This document shows, one piece after another, positions 7,637 through 17,434 of a DNA stretch of 64,000 nt. Source of the stretch: Paenibacillus sp. HGH0039. GTDB lineage: Bacteria; Bacillota; Bacilli; Paenibacillales; NBRC-103111. The notes under the pieces were generated by a model. That model was not told where the DNA came from, did not search any database, and saw nothing but the letters and a program-made list of their open reading frames with translations. Position 1 is the first letter of the stretch. Each line of letters starts with the position of its first letter. The translations under genes and the position numbers were made by a program. Location of the stretch: contig NZ_KE150413.1 in NCBI RefSeq assembly GCF_000411255.1, positions 970,999 through 1,034,998 on the forward strand. Direction: 5' to 3'.

Positions 7637-10525
7637 ATGACCAATCAACTGTTAACTCAAGAGGATGTTCTGTCCATTTTCTACAATTTAAAAGGCCGGG
7701 AATACGTGGGAAGCAAATTTTCCAAATCTCCGCGTCCCGAAAGACATAAAAACTTCGAGGGACCCTATACCCGCCTGAAAACATCCGTTTTTAACAAAAC
7801 CAATGAGGATATGCTGCCCAAGACAGGGTTAAGCATTCTGGAGCAGGTGCTGCTCAGCTCCTTCAGTGTCACGTCGGTTAAATTTTACGGCTACCAGTCC
7901 GAAATGCTGTGGTCGTTCCCGTCTGCCGGAGGCTGCTATCCGGTCGATGTGTATGTTATTGTCCGTTCGCTGGACGGTGTGGAGCCGGGCATTTATTATT
8001 ACTCGCCTCTCAATACTTCTCTTCATAAAATCGCCTGCGCGGATTCCCTTTTTCTGCTGGATGAGGCGATCCTTCCACAGGACCAGGACGCGGATTATTA
8101 CATCATGGTTTCGGCCGTTCCATGGCGCAGCTGCTGGAAATACTCCCATCGCGGCTACCGTTTCAGCTTCATCGACGCGGGCCATGTCCTGGCAAATTTC
8201 CAGACGATCTTCCATTCGCTCGGCGTAAATTTTACCACGTATACCGCATGCAAAGATCAGCATATCAAAACGCTGCTTCATCTGGACAGCCACGAGGAAC
8301 CGGTCGGCATTATTGCCGTCAAGCAGCACGAAACCAAACCTCGGGCCGTACAGCAGGCCTATCGCGGGAATTATCAAAGCCGCTGCATCACTACGTTCGA
8401 CAGCGGTTTGTCCGCTTTCGACTGGGAACCGATCCGGTTGTACCAGGAGAAGGTGCGCCAGTCTCTCCAGCATCAGCAGCCGTCTGAGGACTGGACGGTA
8501 CGCCATCATATCCCGGCGGAATGGAACGATTACAATGAGATGCTGCGACTGATCATCGAACGCCGCTCCAGCTCCTCCTATCTGCCGGTTGAAATTCCGC
8601 GTCACGATTTCATCCGTCTGCTGGAATTTGTAAACAGCCTCGGTATGCCGATCCGCATATTCTGCGTCGTCCATGCCGTGGAGGGCATGATTCCCGGCAC
8701 GTACGAATTCAACGGCAGCGAGCTGAAAATGATCAAGGCCGGCGATTTCAGAGCCCGCTCCACGCAGCTTTGCTTCGATCAGGAATTCGTACACGATTCG
8801 TCGGTCCTGTTCTTCTTTGCGATTGATAAGTCCCAGGTGAATGACAAAAACTTTTACACCTATCAGCAAAGACTGGTAGATATGGGAATTCTGGCTCAAA
8901 TGATCTACCTGAAGTCGGGAGAACTGAAGCTGGGTTACTCCGCTATCGGCGGTTATTACGACGAAGAAGCGAAGGAATTGTTTAACCTCGGGGAAAACAT
9001 GGACCTGCTCTACTCCGGTACGCTGGGCAAAGATGACGTCAACTCCGCCTTCAAGGTTAAAATGGACCGCTACTATCTGAACAAACCGAAAGACAGCGAA
9101 GAGGTAAAGGGTGATTCGCCGGCTCAAAACGAGCGCATCATCGACAAGCTGTATGAGGCGGTGCTGAAATACGGACCGAAAGAAGCGATCCGCTACGCGG
9201 ATGAAAGCTATACGTACCACCAGTTCTGGAATCAGGTGGAGAAGACGGGCGCGTGGATCAAACAGCAGATTCCGAAGCAGTATCCCGTGGGGATTTCCAT
9301 GAAGAACTGCCCGAACTATTTGTTCGCGTACTACGGCCTTCTTCTGGAAGGATATATCCCGATGCTGATCGATCACACCTTTACCCAGGATGAGGTGGAC
9401 AACCTCTGCTCTTACTACAACATCGGATCGCTTCTTACACTTGACGGAGAGGGCCGGATTCAGGTCCAGCTTCGGGAAGAAAGCTTCGATTCGTTCGACG
9501 AAGACGAATTTGCGAATGTGGCGACCTGCCGCTTCTCCTCGGGTACGACAGGGCGGCCTAAATGCCTGATGTTCACTCATGATGCGGTGATTAATGCCGG
9601 AGTCAACTGGGCCAAGGCTTCGGGGATCACTTCCGCCGATAACGTGCAGGTAACCGCGCTGTTTCATAACGGACTCGCATTCAATACGTCCCTGCTTGCC
9701 GTATTCGTGTCGGGCGCCTGCCTGTTTATCGCGAAGCAGATTACACCGAAGTCGATCTGGGAAACGGTCATGAAGGAAAACATCTCGATTCTGGTCGCTT
9801 TCCCTGTCGTCTACGATTTGCTCAACAACTCCAAATATTGCAAACCGGAACACAGCCTCCGCTTGTGCTTGTCCTCTGCGGCTCCGCTGCATCATGCCGT
9901 GAAGCAGGCGTTTCTGGACAAGACCGGTATGGAAATTTGCGATTATTACGGTATCGTCGAGGCGGGTCCTTGTACGTTCAACAACGGCAGCAAAGAAGCT
10001 TCGCTCGGTACGCCGGTTCCCGGAGTCGATATCCGGATCGTGAACGAAGAGGGCTTTGCCGTTGCGGATGGTGAATCGGGCATTATTCAAGTCCGTTCCT
10101 CCTCCATGGCCAAAGGCTACTATAAAGCCTCCTTCCCGTTTGTCATATCGCCGGACGGCTATTATCAGACCACGGACAGAGGTTTTATCGAACACAACCA
10201 CTTGTACATTAACGGCCGTTCTTCCGACATGATCAACGTCGCCGGCAAGAAGATGGACCCGCTTGAAGTGGAAAATGTCCTGCTGAAGCTGACCGGCGTC
10301 CAGGATGTCGCCGTTGTCGGTGTCATGAATGAGCGGAAGACGACCGAGTATCCGGTAGCCTTCGTCGTACTTGATCCGGGTGTGACGATTGACGATCTTA
10401 TCGCACACTGCCAGCAGTATCTGGCTCCTTTCAAGCTGCCGCAAAAATTCGTTACGGTAGATAGCATTCCGCGCAGCGGGGTCGGCAAAATCAAGCGCAA
10501 GGAATTAGCGGATTCACTGTCATAA
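7637..10525 (+). CDS. tandem SagB-type oxidase plus AMP-dependent ligase fusion
   Basis: 962 residues in three parts. Residues about 45-235 are a SagB/ThcOx-type nitroreductase domain (SFPSAGGCYPVDVYV, then GIYYYSP). Residues about 285-475 are a second nitroreductase-like domain (ERRSSSSYLP, LGYSAIGGYYDEE). Residues about 500-962 are an ANL adenylation domain with SSGTTGRPK (A3), YYGIVEAGP (A5), TTDRGF (A7), NGRSSDMINVAGKKMDP (A8) and the terminal GVGKIKRK containing the catalytic Lys. SagB-like enzymes use FMN to oxidise azoline rings or aminoacyl thioesters. The fusion suggests activation of an acid or amino acid, loading on an ACP, and flavin oxidation of it. The domain calls are firm; the reaction is inferred. 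Confidence 0.85.
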   Translation: MTNQLLTQEDVLSIFYNLKGREYVGSKFSKSPRPERHKNFEGPYTRLKTSVFNKTNEDMLPKTGLSILEQVLLSSFSVTSVKFYGYQSEMLWSFPSAGGCYPVDVYVIVRSLDGVEPGIYYYSPLNTSLHKIACADSLFLLDEAILPQDQDADYYIMVSAVPWRSCWKYSHRGYRFSFIDAGHVLANFQTIFHSLGVNFTTYTACKDQHIKTLLHLDSHEEPVGIIAVKQHETKPRAVQQAYRGNYQSRCITTFDSGLSAFDWEPIRLYQEKVRQSLQHQQPSEDWTVRHHIPAEWNDYNEMLRLIIERRSSSSYLPVEIPRHDFIRLLEFVNSLGMPIRIFCVVHAVEGMIPGTYEFNGSELKMIKAGDFRARSTQLCFDQEFVHDSSVLFFFAIDKSQVNDKNFYTYQQRLVDMGILAQMIYLKSGELKLGYSAIGGYYDEEAKELFNLGENMDLLYSGTLGKDDVNSAFKVKMDRYYLNKPKDSEEVKGDSPAQNERIIDKLYEAVLKYGPKEAIRYADESYTYHQFWNQVEKTGAWIKQQIPKQYPVGISMKNCPNYLFAYYGLLLEGYIPMLIDHTFTQDEVDNLCSYYNIGSLLTLDGEGRIQVQLREESFDSFDEDEFANVATCRFSSGTTGRPKCLMFTHDAVINAGVNWAKASGITSADNVQVTALFHNGLAFNTSLLAVFVSGACLFIAKQITPKSIWETVMKENISILVAFPVVYDLLNNSKYCKPEHSLRLCLSSAAPLHHAVKQAFLDKTGMEICDYYGIVEAGPCTFNNGSKEASLGTPVPGVDIRIVNEEGFAVADGESGIIQVRSSSMAKGYYKASFPFVISPDGYYQTTDRGFIEHNHLYINGRSSDMINVAGKKMDPLEVENVLLKLTGVQDVAVVGVMNERKTTEYPVAFVVLDPGVTIDDLIAHCQQYLAPFKLPQKFVTVDSIPRSGVGKIKRKELADSLS

Positions 10526-10536
10526 GCAAAACTCCC

Positions 10537-10563
10537 GCACCGGCGGGGAAACACCGCCGGTGC
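10537..10563 (+). other. strong intercistronic stem-loop without T tract
   Basis: GCACCGGCGG (10537-10546) pairs perfectly with CCGCCGGTGC (10554-10563). No U-run follows, so it is more likely an mRNA stability or processing hairpin, or a partial attenuator, between the ligase gene and the aminotransferase gene than a complete terminator. Confidence 0.6.
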
Positions 10564-10592
10564 TCCATAAAACGCATAAATGAGGGATAAAC

Positions 10593-11837
10593 ATGCTCGT
10601 TTTACAAGATTACATTCAAAAGTCCTTTGCGAACCGCATCGGCGGAGACAAGTTCGGCAAAGGAAACGAGGTTTACAAATTCGAGAAAATTAAGCGCGCG
10701 AAGGCTCAAGCATTAAAGGAAAAACCGGGTATCCCCATTATCGACATGGGATTAGGGGAGCCGGACTGGATGGCAGACAAGGAGGTCGTTAACGTTCTCT
10801 CCACGGAAGCGGCCAAACGGGAGAACCGGTTCTATTCGGATAACGGGTCGTTCGAATTCAAGGAGGCGGCTGCCGCTTATATGGAGCGGATTTACGGTGT
10901 AAAGGGGCTTGATCCGACGACCGAAATCAATCACTGCATCGGCTCTAAGCCTGCCCTGGCCCAGATTCCGGCCGTTTTCATCAATCCGGGAGATATTACG
11001 CTGATGACCGTGCCGGGCTATCCGGTTATAGGCACCCACACCCAGTGGCTTGGCGGTGAAGTGGTCAAGATGCCGCTGCTGGAGGAGAACGGCTATCTGC
11101 CCGATCTCAATGCCTTGTCCGACGAGGTGAAGAAAAGAGCGAAGCTGCTCTATTTGAATTACCCGAACAATCCGACCGGCGCCGTGGCTACCCGGGCGTT
11201 TTATGAAGAAGTCGTCCGCTTCGCCAAAGAAAACGAGATTATCGTCGTCTCCGATGAAGCTTACGCGGCCTTGACGTTCGACGGCGAACCTCCACTGTCG
11301 TTCCTGTCCGTCCCAGGGGCCAAAGACGTGGGCGTTGCCATCCAGTCCTTGTCGAAGGCGTTTAACATGACAGGCTGGAGGCTAGGTTTCGTAGCCGGCA
11401 ACGAGCTTGTTCTTAAGGCATTTTCTTATGCGAAAGACAATCACGATTCCGGGCAGTTTCTCGCGATTCAGAAGGCAGGGATCTACTGTCTGAATCATCC
11501 GGAAATTACGGAGGCTACCGCCGCCAAATATTCCAGACGGCACGGTCTTCTGGCCGAAGCTTTAGGCTCGGTCGGTTTTAAAGTGCGGAAGCCCAAAGCG
11601 ACCTTCTATTTGTACGCGCAGGCTCCCAAGGGGATAGAAGACGGCCCCCGTTTCGACAGTGCGGAGGACTTTTCCCAGTATCTCATTACCGAAAAGCTCA
11701 TCTCCACCGTGCCATGGGACGACGCGGGCGCTTACGTGCGTTTCTCCGTCACGTTCGAGGCGGAAGGCGAAGAAGAAGAAAGAGCATTGATCGACGAGCT
11801 GAAATCGAGGCTGCACGGACTCCGGTACATCTGGTAA
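10593..11837 (+). CDS. PLP-dependent class I/II aminotransferase, LL-DAP aminotransferase-like
   Basis: 414 residues. Fold-type I features are visible: YPNNPTGA, VVSDEAYAAL with the Asp that contacts the PLP ring nitrogen, and the Schiff-base Lys in SLSKAFNMTGWRLGF, with RFSVTF near the end supplying the carboxylate-binding Arg. The N-terminal region, with GLGEPDWMAD, resembles the LL-diaminopimelate aminotransferase subgroup, whose members in gene clusters often make an amino precursor or remove an amino group. It starts 67 bases after the ligase fusion, with a strong hairpin in the gap. The substrate is likely an amino acid or amino aldehyde of this pathway; that is inference. Confidence 0.88.
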   Translation: MLVLQDYIQKSFANRIGGDKFGKGNEVYKFEKIKRAKAQALKEKPGIPIIDMGLGEPDWMADKEVVNVLSTEAAKRENRFYSDNGSFEFKEAAAAYMERIYGVKGLDPTTEINHCIGSKPALAQIPAVFINPGDITLMTVPGYPVIGTHTQWLGGEVVKMPLLEENGYLPDLNALSDEVKKRAKLLYLNYPNNPTGAVATRAFYEEVVRFAKENEIIVVSDEAYAALTFDGEPPLSFLSVPGAKDVGVAIQSLSKAFNMTGWRLGFVAGNELVLKAFSYAKDNHDSGQFLAIQKAGIYCLNHPEITEATAAKYSRRHGLLAEALGSVGFKVRKPKATFYLYAQAPKGIEDGPRFDSAEDFSQYLITEKLISTVPWDDAGAYVRFSVTFEAEGEEEERALIDELKSRLHGLRYIW

Positions 11838-11904
11838 TCCCGGCGCAGAGGCAGCATGGACAGGACAGAAGGCTGCCCTCAATTTGAAGAAGGAGTGAAG
11901 GCGC

Positions 11905-12918
11905 GTGAAAACGGGAACTAAAGTGCTGCCTGTGGAGATACCTCCCATCCATGGACGCATGTATTACGCGTTTCCTTTGAGCATACTCGGTCCGGCCGGT
12001 TCTTATATGCCCTGGATGCTCAATAATTTTATACAGCTGCAGGCTTATTCGCTGACCAGGACCCGGGAAGAGCAAGTCGCGGAAATCCGTTTCTATAACG
12101 CGGACGAGCCCGGCTGTTTCAGTGAAGTGCTGACAATAGTGCCGGAGGCGGCGGGAAAAGAGCAGGACATTCACCGGCAGGCGGTGGAAGCCATTGACCG
12201 GGGCCAATACGTGTATGCCTATGTAGATAAATATTATGTGGCGGACAACCCTTTCCACGGAAAAAAACACGTTGTCCAGGAAGCGCTGATTTATGGATAC
12301 GATCTGGAGGAGCAAACATTTCAGATTCTCGGCTTTAACAAAAGCAGACTGTTCGCTTCTTCAACCGTCCCTTTCGCCGACATTGCCAAAGGGATCGTTC
12401 ACTCTCCCGTTACGGATGTTTTCCTGTTGAGGGCGAGAGAAGATTTCAATCCGGAGTTCCAACTGGACAAGGTGATCCCGCTTCTGACCCAGTACGTAGA
12501 CTCGGCGGATAAGCATACCGGTCTTGCACTCCCCGAGCGCTCTCAACTGGTGTTCGGACTCGACGTATACAAAAGTGCTGCGGAGTCTTTGAGGTGCATT
12601 CTGGACAGAGAAGGTGCTGTCGTTACGAATATCGCGTACCTCCATATCCTCTGGGAGCACAAGAAAGTCATGGGAGTCCGGCTTCAATACATGCAGGAGC
12701 ATGGGATAGCCGTACATTCCGGTCTGGACATCGTACAGGAAGCATACAAGCAAATGGAACAGGAATTGTTCAACTTGAGAAACAAATTGCTCAAATACGA
12801 GCTCACCCAAAGCGCGCGTCTGATCGAACAGATCATACAAAGTCTCGATACGATGGCGCTGAAAGAAAAGCAGGTTCTGGAACTTTGGCTGGAAAGACTG
12901 GCTATGATACCGGGCTGA
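11905..12918 (+). CDS. BtrH-like protein, copy 2, probably catalytically dead
   Basis: 337 residues from a GTG start 10 bases after AAGGAG. Overall pattern and length match the BtrH-like proteins at 2328 and 12952, including a His-containing segment FHGKKHVVQEALIYGYD (H118, H122). No Cys is present where the others have their catalytic Cys: the N-terminal helix is LSILGPAGSYMPWM. Asn145 stands where the others have Asp. It is therefore probably a non-catalytic relative that acts as a partner or scaffold, or uses another mechanism. Its place next to copy 3 suggests a hetero-oligomer. Homology is inferred from the shared pattern, since sequence identity is low. Confidence 0.6.
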   Translation: MKTGTKVLPVEIPPIHGRMYYAFPLSILGPAGSYMPWMLNNFIQLQAYSLTRTREEQVAEIRFYNADEPGCFSEVLTIVPEAAGKEQDIHRQAVEAIDRGQYVYAYVDKYYVADNPFHGKKHVVQEALIYGYDLEEQTFQILGFNKSRLFASSTVPFADIAKGIVHSPVTDVFLLRAREDFNPEFQLDKVIPLLTQYVDSADKHTGLALPERSQLVFGLDVYKSAAESLRCILDREGAVVTNIAYLHILWEHKKVMGVRLQYMQEHGIAVHSGLDIVQEAYKQMEQELFNLRNKLLKYELTQSARLIEQIIQSLDTMALKEKQVLELWLERLAMIPG

Positions 12919-12951
12919 TTTTCATCTCGATTAAGAAGGGAGCGCGCTGCG

Positions 12952-13950
12952 TTGACGTATAACCAATCTCTCCGCCCGTTTAACGACTTCTGGATGAACT
13001 GCGTGTCGAACACGGTCTATTCCATTGCCGTCTCAAATGATTCCAGCTACCGGACGGCTGCTTATCTGAACCACTACACGTATCAGGTCGCAACGGATTC
13101 TTCATTCACTTATTTAACGATGGACCACCCGCTTAAGTATCAGAATGAGGTTTTTGATACGTTTATCCGAGAGTGGGAGCCTTACTTTTTCCGGAATCCG
13201 CAGGCAATCGGGAAAGAAATCGGCGAACTGCTGGATAGCGGTCAGCTCCCGGTCGTTCACGTGGATTTATTCCACTGGATTCCGAACTCGCTCGCCTGGA
13301 AACAGTACCACTGGTACCATTACTCCCTGATCACCGGTTACGATGCGGAGCGTTCGGTATACCGGGTTCTGGATGACGATATCAACGGCTTCCGGGATTT
13401 TGAAGTTCCTCCCGAACGTCTCCAGGAGGCTTTTCTCAGCTCGCAGACGGAGAATAATCCGGCATATCAGGAACCTCCATGTTCTCTGATCCGGCTGAAG
13501 GACCGGATTCCGCCTTACGAATTCAAGCTTTCCGATTTGAGCCGTCATGCGGAAAGGCTGATCGGAGAGCTGGACAACCTGCAGACGGAGCATTTGTGGG
13601 AGGGAACGCCGGAACCGGACAAGTTTGAAGAGAGCATGACCAACGGACTGGTCGGCGTCAATATTATCGAAAGCAGACAGGCGGGAAATCGGCTTATGCT
13701 GCGGTATTTACTGGATGCAGGGTTCATCCGGGAAGCTGATTTTCAGACGCTTGACCAGGAGCTGGAGGAATTGGCCCTGGGCTGGTTCAAAGCGAAAAAT
13801 GTGTTTATCAAAGCGAAATTTTCGCTGAAAAGAAGGTTTAACCGAGATCAGCTCCTGACCCTGGCCGTGCCGCTTCTTTACCGGGAGAGAAATTTCTGGT
13901 CGGCGCTTCTCGAAAGCACCGGCGCCGCAGCACTCTCCAAGGAATCTTAG
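12952..13950 (+). CDS. BtrH-like cysteine acyltransferase, copy 3
   Basis: 332 residues from a TTG start after AAGAAGGGA. The N-terminal half has Cys17 in DFWMNCVSN, H120/H123 in QYHWYHYSLITGYD, and an Asp run at 141-143 in VLDDDINGF. Spacing is nearly identical to copy 1, so a papain-like Cys-His-Asp triad is plausible. The C-terminal half is helical, with charged segments. It follows copy 2 by 33 bases. Presumed role is acyl transfer from one of the two ACPs or amide-bond formation; acceptor unknown. Confidence 0.7.
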   Translation: MTYNQSLRPFNDFWMNCVSNTVYSIAVSNDSSYRTAAYLNHYTYQVATDSSFTYLTMDHPLKYQNEVFDTFIREWEPYFFRNPQAIGKEIGELLDSGQLPVVHVDLFHWIPNSLAWKQYHWYHYSLITGYDAERSVYRVLDDDINGFRDFEVPPERLQEAFLSSQTENNPAYQEPPCSLIRLKDRIPPYEFKLSDLSRHAERLIGELDNLQTEHLWEGTPEPDKFEESMTNGLVGVNIIESRQAGNRLMLRYLLDAGFIREADFQTLDQELEELALGWFKAKNVFIKAKFSLKRRFNRDQLLTLAVPLLYRERNFWSALLESTGAAALSKES

Positions 13951-13977
13951 GAAGGCGGCCAAGGAGGGCACTAAGCT

Positions 13978-15939
13978 ATGAAATATATCGGTACGGAACA
14001 AGCGGAGGCGTCCCAGCACCATGGAGGGCTCCAGCCTGTTCCCGGAGTCCGGCATTACCAGGCGATCCGGGCTTGCAGGCTTAAGCCAGATCTGGAAGGG
14101 GGACCTGGCTGGACCTTTCATAATGCGCCTATGCTGGCTTTCTGGAGACAGCGGTTTTATTTGCAGTATATTACATGTCCTGTGGAAGAGAATCATCCAC
14201 CCACCCGGACGATGATTACAAGTTCGACGGACGGCAAGGAATGGACCGAACCGGTGATTGCGTTTCCTTCCTACGTGATACCGACGGGGGTATATAGCGG
14301 GCCGGACGGGGCTGACCTGCCGAGCGGCAGCCTTGCCGTCATGCATCAGCGTATGGGGTTTTACACGGCAGCCGACGGAAGACTGCTGACTCTGGGCTTC
14401 TACGGCATCAGTCCGGTTCTTTCCGTGATGCCCAATGACGGCCGCGGAATCGGCCGGGTCGTACGTGAGATATACCCGGACGGGTCCATGGGCCCCATTT
14501 ATTTCATCCGGCTGAACGCTCATGCGGGATGGAATGCCGGTAACACAGGCTATCCTTCGTATACGGAATCGCGGGATGAGGGGTTTGTCGAGGCATGCCG
14601 GCTACTACTGCAAGATAGGCTGGCGACGATTCAGTGGTGGGAAGAGGATCAGAGCGAGGATGGTTTTTATCCGCTTACGGGCTACAAAGCGCTGAGCTGC
14701 TATCCCCTTCCCGGAAACAAGGTAGCCGGTATCGGCAAGAACGGCAAATATGCCCTAAGCGAAGACGATGGGGAAAGCTGGACAGAGACGGGGGAGATTG
14801 ACGGTCTGGTCACAGCGGGCAGCAAGCTGTGGGGCCAGCAAACGCCGGACGGCAAATATGCGCTGCTGTACAATCCCAACCCGAACAACGCGTACCGCTG
14901 GCCGCTGGCCGCAGCCGTAAGCGAGGACGGGCTTCACTTCGACAACCTCCGGTTAATCGGAGGAGAAGTTCCCCCGCGCCGCTATACGGGCTTTTACAAA
15001 TTTTACGGGATGAATTATGTCCGCGGAATATCGGCCGGAAACGGCACGCCGGAAGAGGACGCAATCTGGGTCGCTTACAGCATGAACAAGGAGGATATTT
15101 GGGTGGCCCGCATTCCGGTGCCCTTAGAGCCGGATTTTCATGAAGATGGAGATGCGGCAACTCCTCCGGCAGACACGGATACGGGTGGCTCGATCCTTGA
15201 GGGAAGAGTGTACGGCCTGCCCGGCTCTTCCATTGAAACGGCACAAGCAGCAGCCCCGATGCCGGACACCGGCGGCTCCGGTCTCGTATCCGCAGCCGAG
15301 CAGACTTGCGAAATGCCCGCTCTTTCAAGCTCCGGCCTGGAAGATTTCGACCGCTGGAGTATCTACCGGCCCAAGTGGTCGGAGATCCGATTAAGAGTAG
15401 ATTCCGGCCTGATCTTGAGCAGCCGCGACCCCTATGACTACGTCAAGGTGGAGAAAACTTTCACTTTTCCCGCCGGCATTCAAACGGATGTGACAATCGG
15501 TATCCGGCCTCTTGCCATCGGTCCGGCACCTTTTACGATCGAGCTGACCGATGGCCGGGGCGAAACGGCTGGCGGACTCCATTGGAGTACGGACGGACGT
15601 ATTTCGGTCCTGCAAGAAGAAAGTGACGTATTCTTACAAACCTACGAAGAGGGCACCGAGTATGAATGCGTGCTGTCCATTGATCCGGAAAATGGCCGCT
15701 TACGCATTTCTATAAACGGAATACCTGCTGGAAATCCTTTTGAGTACCGTGCAGCGAAGGTGGGAACCGTCGCGTTCAAAGTAGGCGAGAGGCCGTTCCG
15801 TGTCTCTCTGGATACACCCTTGGACGGCGGGGACCTCAGCATCCCGGACGAGCCGCTTCTTCCCTCCGCTTACTGCATCCGCTATGTGAAGCTTCAAAGT
15901 TCGCGTTATTCAAATCGTGTGCAAGCCGAAAGGAGATGA
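13978..15939 (+). CDS. sialidase-like beta-propeller protein with C-terminal beta-sandwich
   Basis: 653 residues, no signal peptide, hence probably cytoplasmic. Residues about 40-390 show repeated Asp-box-like turns (SSTDGKEW, SEDDGESW, SEDGLHF), typical of BNR/sialidase six-bladed propellers. Residues about 455-640 look like a jelly-roll or LamG-like sandwich (WSEIRLRVDSGLILS, RLRISINGIPAG). A linker of low complexity joins them. Such proteins are often glycoside hydrolases or sugar-binding proteins, but I cannot identify catalytic residues. Its presence inside the cluster hints at a sugar-containing substrate or acceptor, in line with the NodB deacetylase downstream. Function uncertain. Confidence 0.55.
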   Translation: MKYIGTEQAEASQHHGGLQPVPGVRHYQAIRACRLKPDLEGGPGWTFHNAPMLAFWRQRFYLQYITCPVEENHPPTRTMITSSTDGKEWTEPVIAFPSYVIPTGVYSGPDGADLPSGSLAVMHQRMGFYTAADGRLLTLGFYGISPVLSVMPNDGRGIGRVVREIYPDGSMGPIYFIRLNAHAGWNAGNTGYPSYTESRDEGFVEACRLLLQDRLATIQWWEEDQSEDGFYPLTGYKALSCYPLPGNKVAGIGKNGKYALSEDDGESWTETGEIDGLVTAGSKLWGQQTPDGKYALLYNPNPNNAYRWPLAAAVSEDGLHFDNLRLIGGEVPPRRYTGFYKFYGMNYVRGISAGNGTPEEDAIWVAYSMNKEDIWVARIPVPLEPDFHEDGDAATPPADTDTGGSILEGRVYGLPGSSIETAQAAAPMPDTGGSGLVSAAEQTCEMPALSSSGLEDFDRWSIYRPKWSEIRLRVDSGLILSSRDPYDYVKVEKTFTFPAGIQTDVTIGIRPLAIGPAPFTIELTDGRGETAGGLHWSTDGRISVLQEESDVFLQTYEEGTEYECVLSIDPENGRLRISINGIPAGNPFEYRAAKVGTVAFKVGERPFRVSLDTPLDGGDLSIPDEPLLPSAYCIRYVKLQSSRYSNRVQAERR

Positions 15940-15948
15940 CGTGCTTCT

Positions 15949-17394
15949 GTGACCATTTTATTAAAAAACTATATATCCGGCAGTTGGCAGGAATCTTCTT
16001 CGTCCGTGACCGAAACGGTCTATAATCCGGCGAACGACGGGGTTATCGCTCAGGTCCCGCTGTCAACCCGCAAGGATCTGGATCAGGCGGTCCAAGCGGC
16101 GAAAGCCGCCTTTCTGCCCTGGAAAAACACACCCGTCCAGAAAAGGGCGAGGATTCTTTTCAAATACCAGCAGCTTCTCGTTGAGGCCTGGGACGAGCTT
16201 GCCGCTCTGATTACGAGGGAGAACGGGAAATCCCAGCAAGATGCGTATATGGAAGTCCAGCGCGGTGTCGAATGCGTGGAATTTGCGGCGGGTATTCCGT
16301 CCCTCATGATGGGACAGATTACCCCGGACGTGGGCACCGGTGTGGAGACGACTATGCTGCGCTACCCGATTGGGGTTGTGGGGGGCATCACACCGTTTAA
16401 CTTCCCCATGATGGTCCCGTGCTGGATGTTTCCTATGGCGATTGCCTGCGGCAATACGTTCATTTTGAAGCCGTCCGAACGCACGCCTCTGCTTGCGAAC
16501 CGGCTTGCCGAGTTGTTCACGGAAGCGGGCCTTCCCGATGGCGTGTTCAATATCGTACACGGAGCGCGCGAAGTGGTGAACGGCATTCTGGAGCATCCCG
16601 AGATCAAAGCCGTATCCTTCGTCGGCTCGCAGCCGGTTGCGGAATATGTGTACAAAACGGCGGCACAGCACGGAAAAAGAGTACAGGCGCTGGCCGGAGC
16701 CAAAAACCATTCCATTGTTATGCCGGATGCGGATGAGGAGCTTGCGGTCAAAAGCATTATCGAGTCGGCTTTCGGATCTGCAGGCGAACGTTGCATGGCT
16801 TGTTCCGTTGTCGTTCTGGTCGGTGGAGATCGCGACGGCTTAAAACAGAAACTGCTTGCCGCGGCGGATCGGTTGCAAATCGGTAACGGCGAAGATAAGG
16901 AGACGGAGCTGGGCCCCCTTATCCGCCAAAGCCACAAAGACAGGACCCTGGATTATCTGAGCTCCGGCGAACAGGAAGGCGCCGTTCTGCTGCGGGACGG
17001 CAGAAAAGACGGGGCCGCATCCGGAGCGGGATATTTCCTCGGCCCGACCGTATTCGGCGAAGTGACGCCGGCGATGAAGATTTGGCAGGATGAGATTTTT
17101 GCGCCGGTATTGTCCATCATGCAGGCGGACAGCTTAGAAGAGGCGATTGCGATAGCCAACCGCTCTTCTTTTGCCAACGGCGCCTGCATATACACCGGAC
17201 AGCTCGGAGCCGTCCGCCAGTTCCGCGAGGAAATAGACGCCGGAATGCTGGGAGTGAATATCGGCGTACCGGCTCCGACGGCGCTTTTCCCTTTCTCCGG
17301 GTACAAAAATTCTTTTTACGGCGATCTGCATGTAAACGGTAAAGACGGACTTGAATTTTATACGCGCAAAAAGGTTATGACCGTGAAAGCCTGA
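15949..17394 (+). CDS. CoA-acylating aldehyde dehydrogenase, methylmalonate-semialdehyde dehydrogenase-like
   Basis: 481 residues from a GTG start after AAAGGAG. ALDH superfamily features: [34 protein letters not shown], and the catalytic Cys in [14 protein letters not shown], the pattern of the MmsA/IolA branch. In the usual active-site Glu segment [18 protein letters not shown], this branch has Asn, consistent with the CoA-acylating type. It would oxidise a semialdehyde to an acyl-CoA with NAD+. It starts 9 bases after the propeller gene stop, so it is likely part of the same operon. It may provide or remove a three- or four-carbon unit of the product. Confidence 0.88.
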   Translation: MTILLKNYISGSWQESSSSVTETVYNPANDGVIAQVPLSTRKDLDQAVQAAKAAFLPWKNTPVQKRARILFKYQQLLVEAWDELAALITRENGKSQQDAYMEVQRGVECVEFAAGIPSLMMGQITPDVGTGVETTMLRYPIGVVGGITPFNFPMMVPCWMFPMAIACGNTFILKPSERTPLLANRLAELFTEAGLPDGVFNIVHGAREVVNGILEHPEIKAVSFVGSQPVAEYVYKTAAQHGKRVQALAGAKNHSIVMPDADEELAVKSIIESAFGSAGERCMACSVVVLVGGDRDGLKQKLLAAADRLQIGNGEDKETELGPLIRQSHKDRTLDYLSSGEQEGAVLLRDGRKDGAASGAGYFLGPTVFGEVTPAMKIWQDEIFAPVLSIMQADSLEEAIAIANRSSFANGACIYTGQLGAVRQFREEIDAGMLGVNIGVPAPTALFPFSGYKNSFYGDLHVNGKDGLEFYTRKKVMTVKA

Positions 17395-17434
17395 GGCTAA
17401 ACCGATGCGGGACACATGGAAAGGAGCGTGACGA

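Noticed and set aside
7829-10444. 871-codon minus-strand open frame opposite the ligase fusion
   Set aside because: It is the antisense shadow of a clearly coding gene with all ANL and SagB motifs; it has no ribosome site and an Arg/His/Val-rich nonsense composition.
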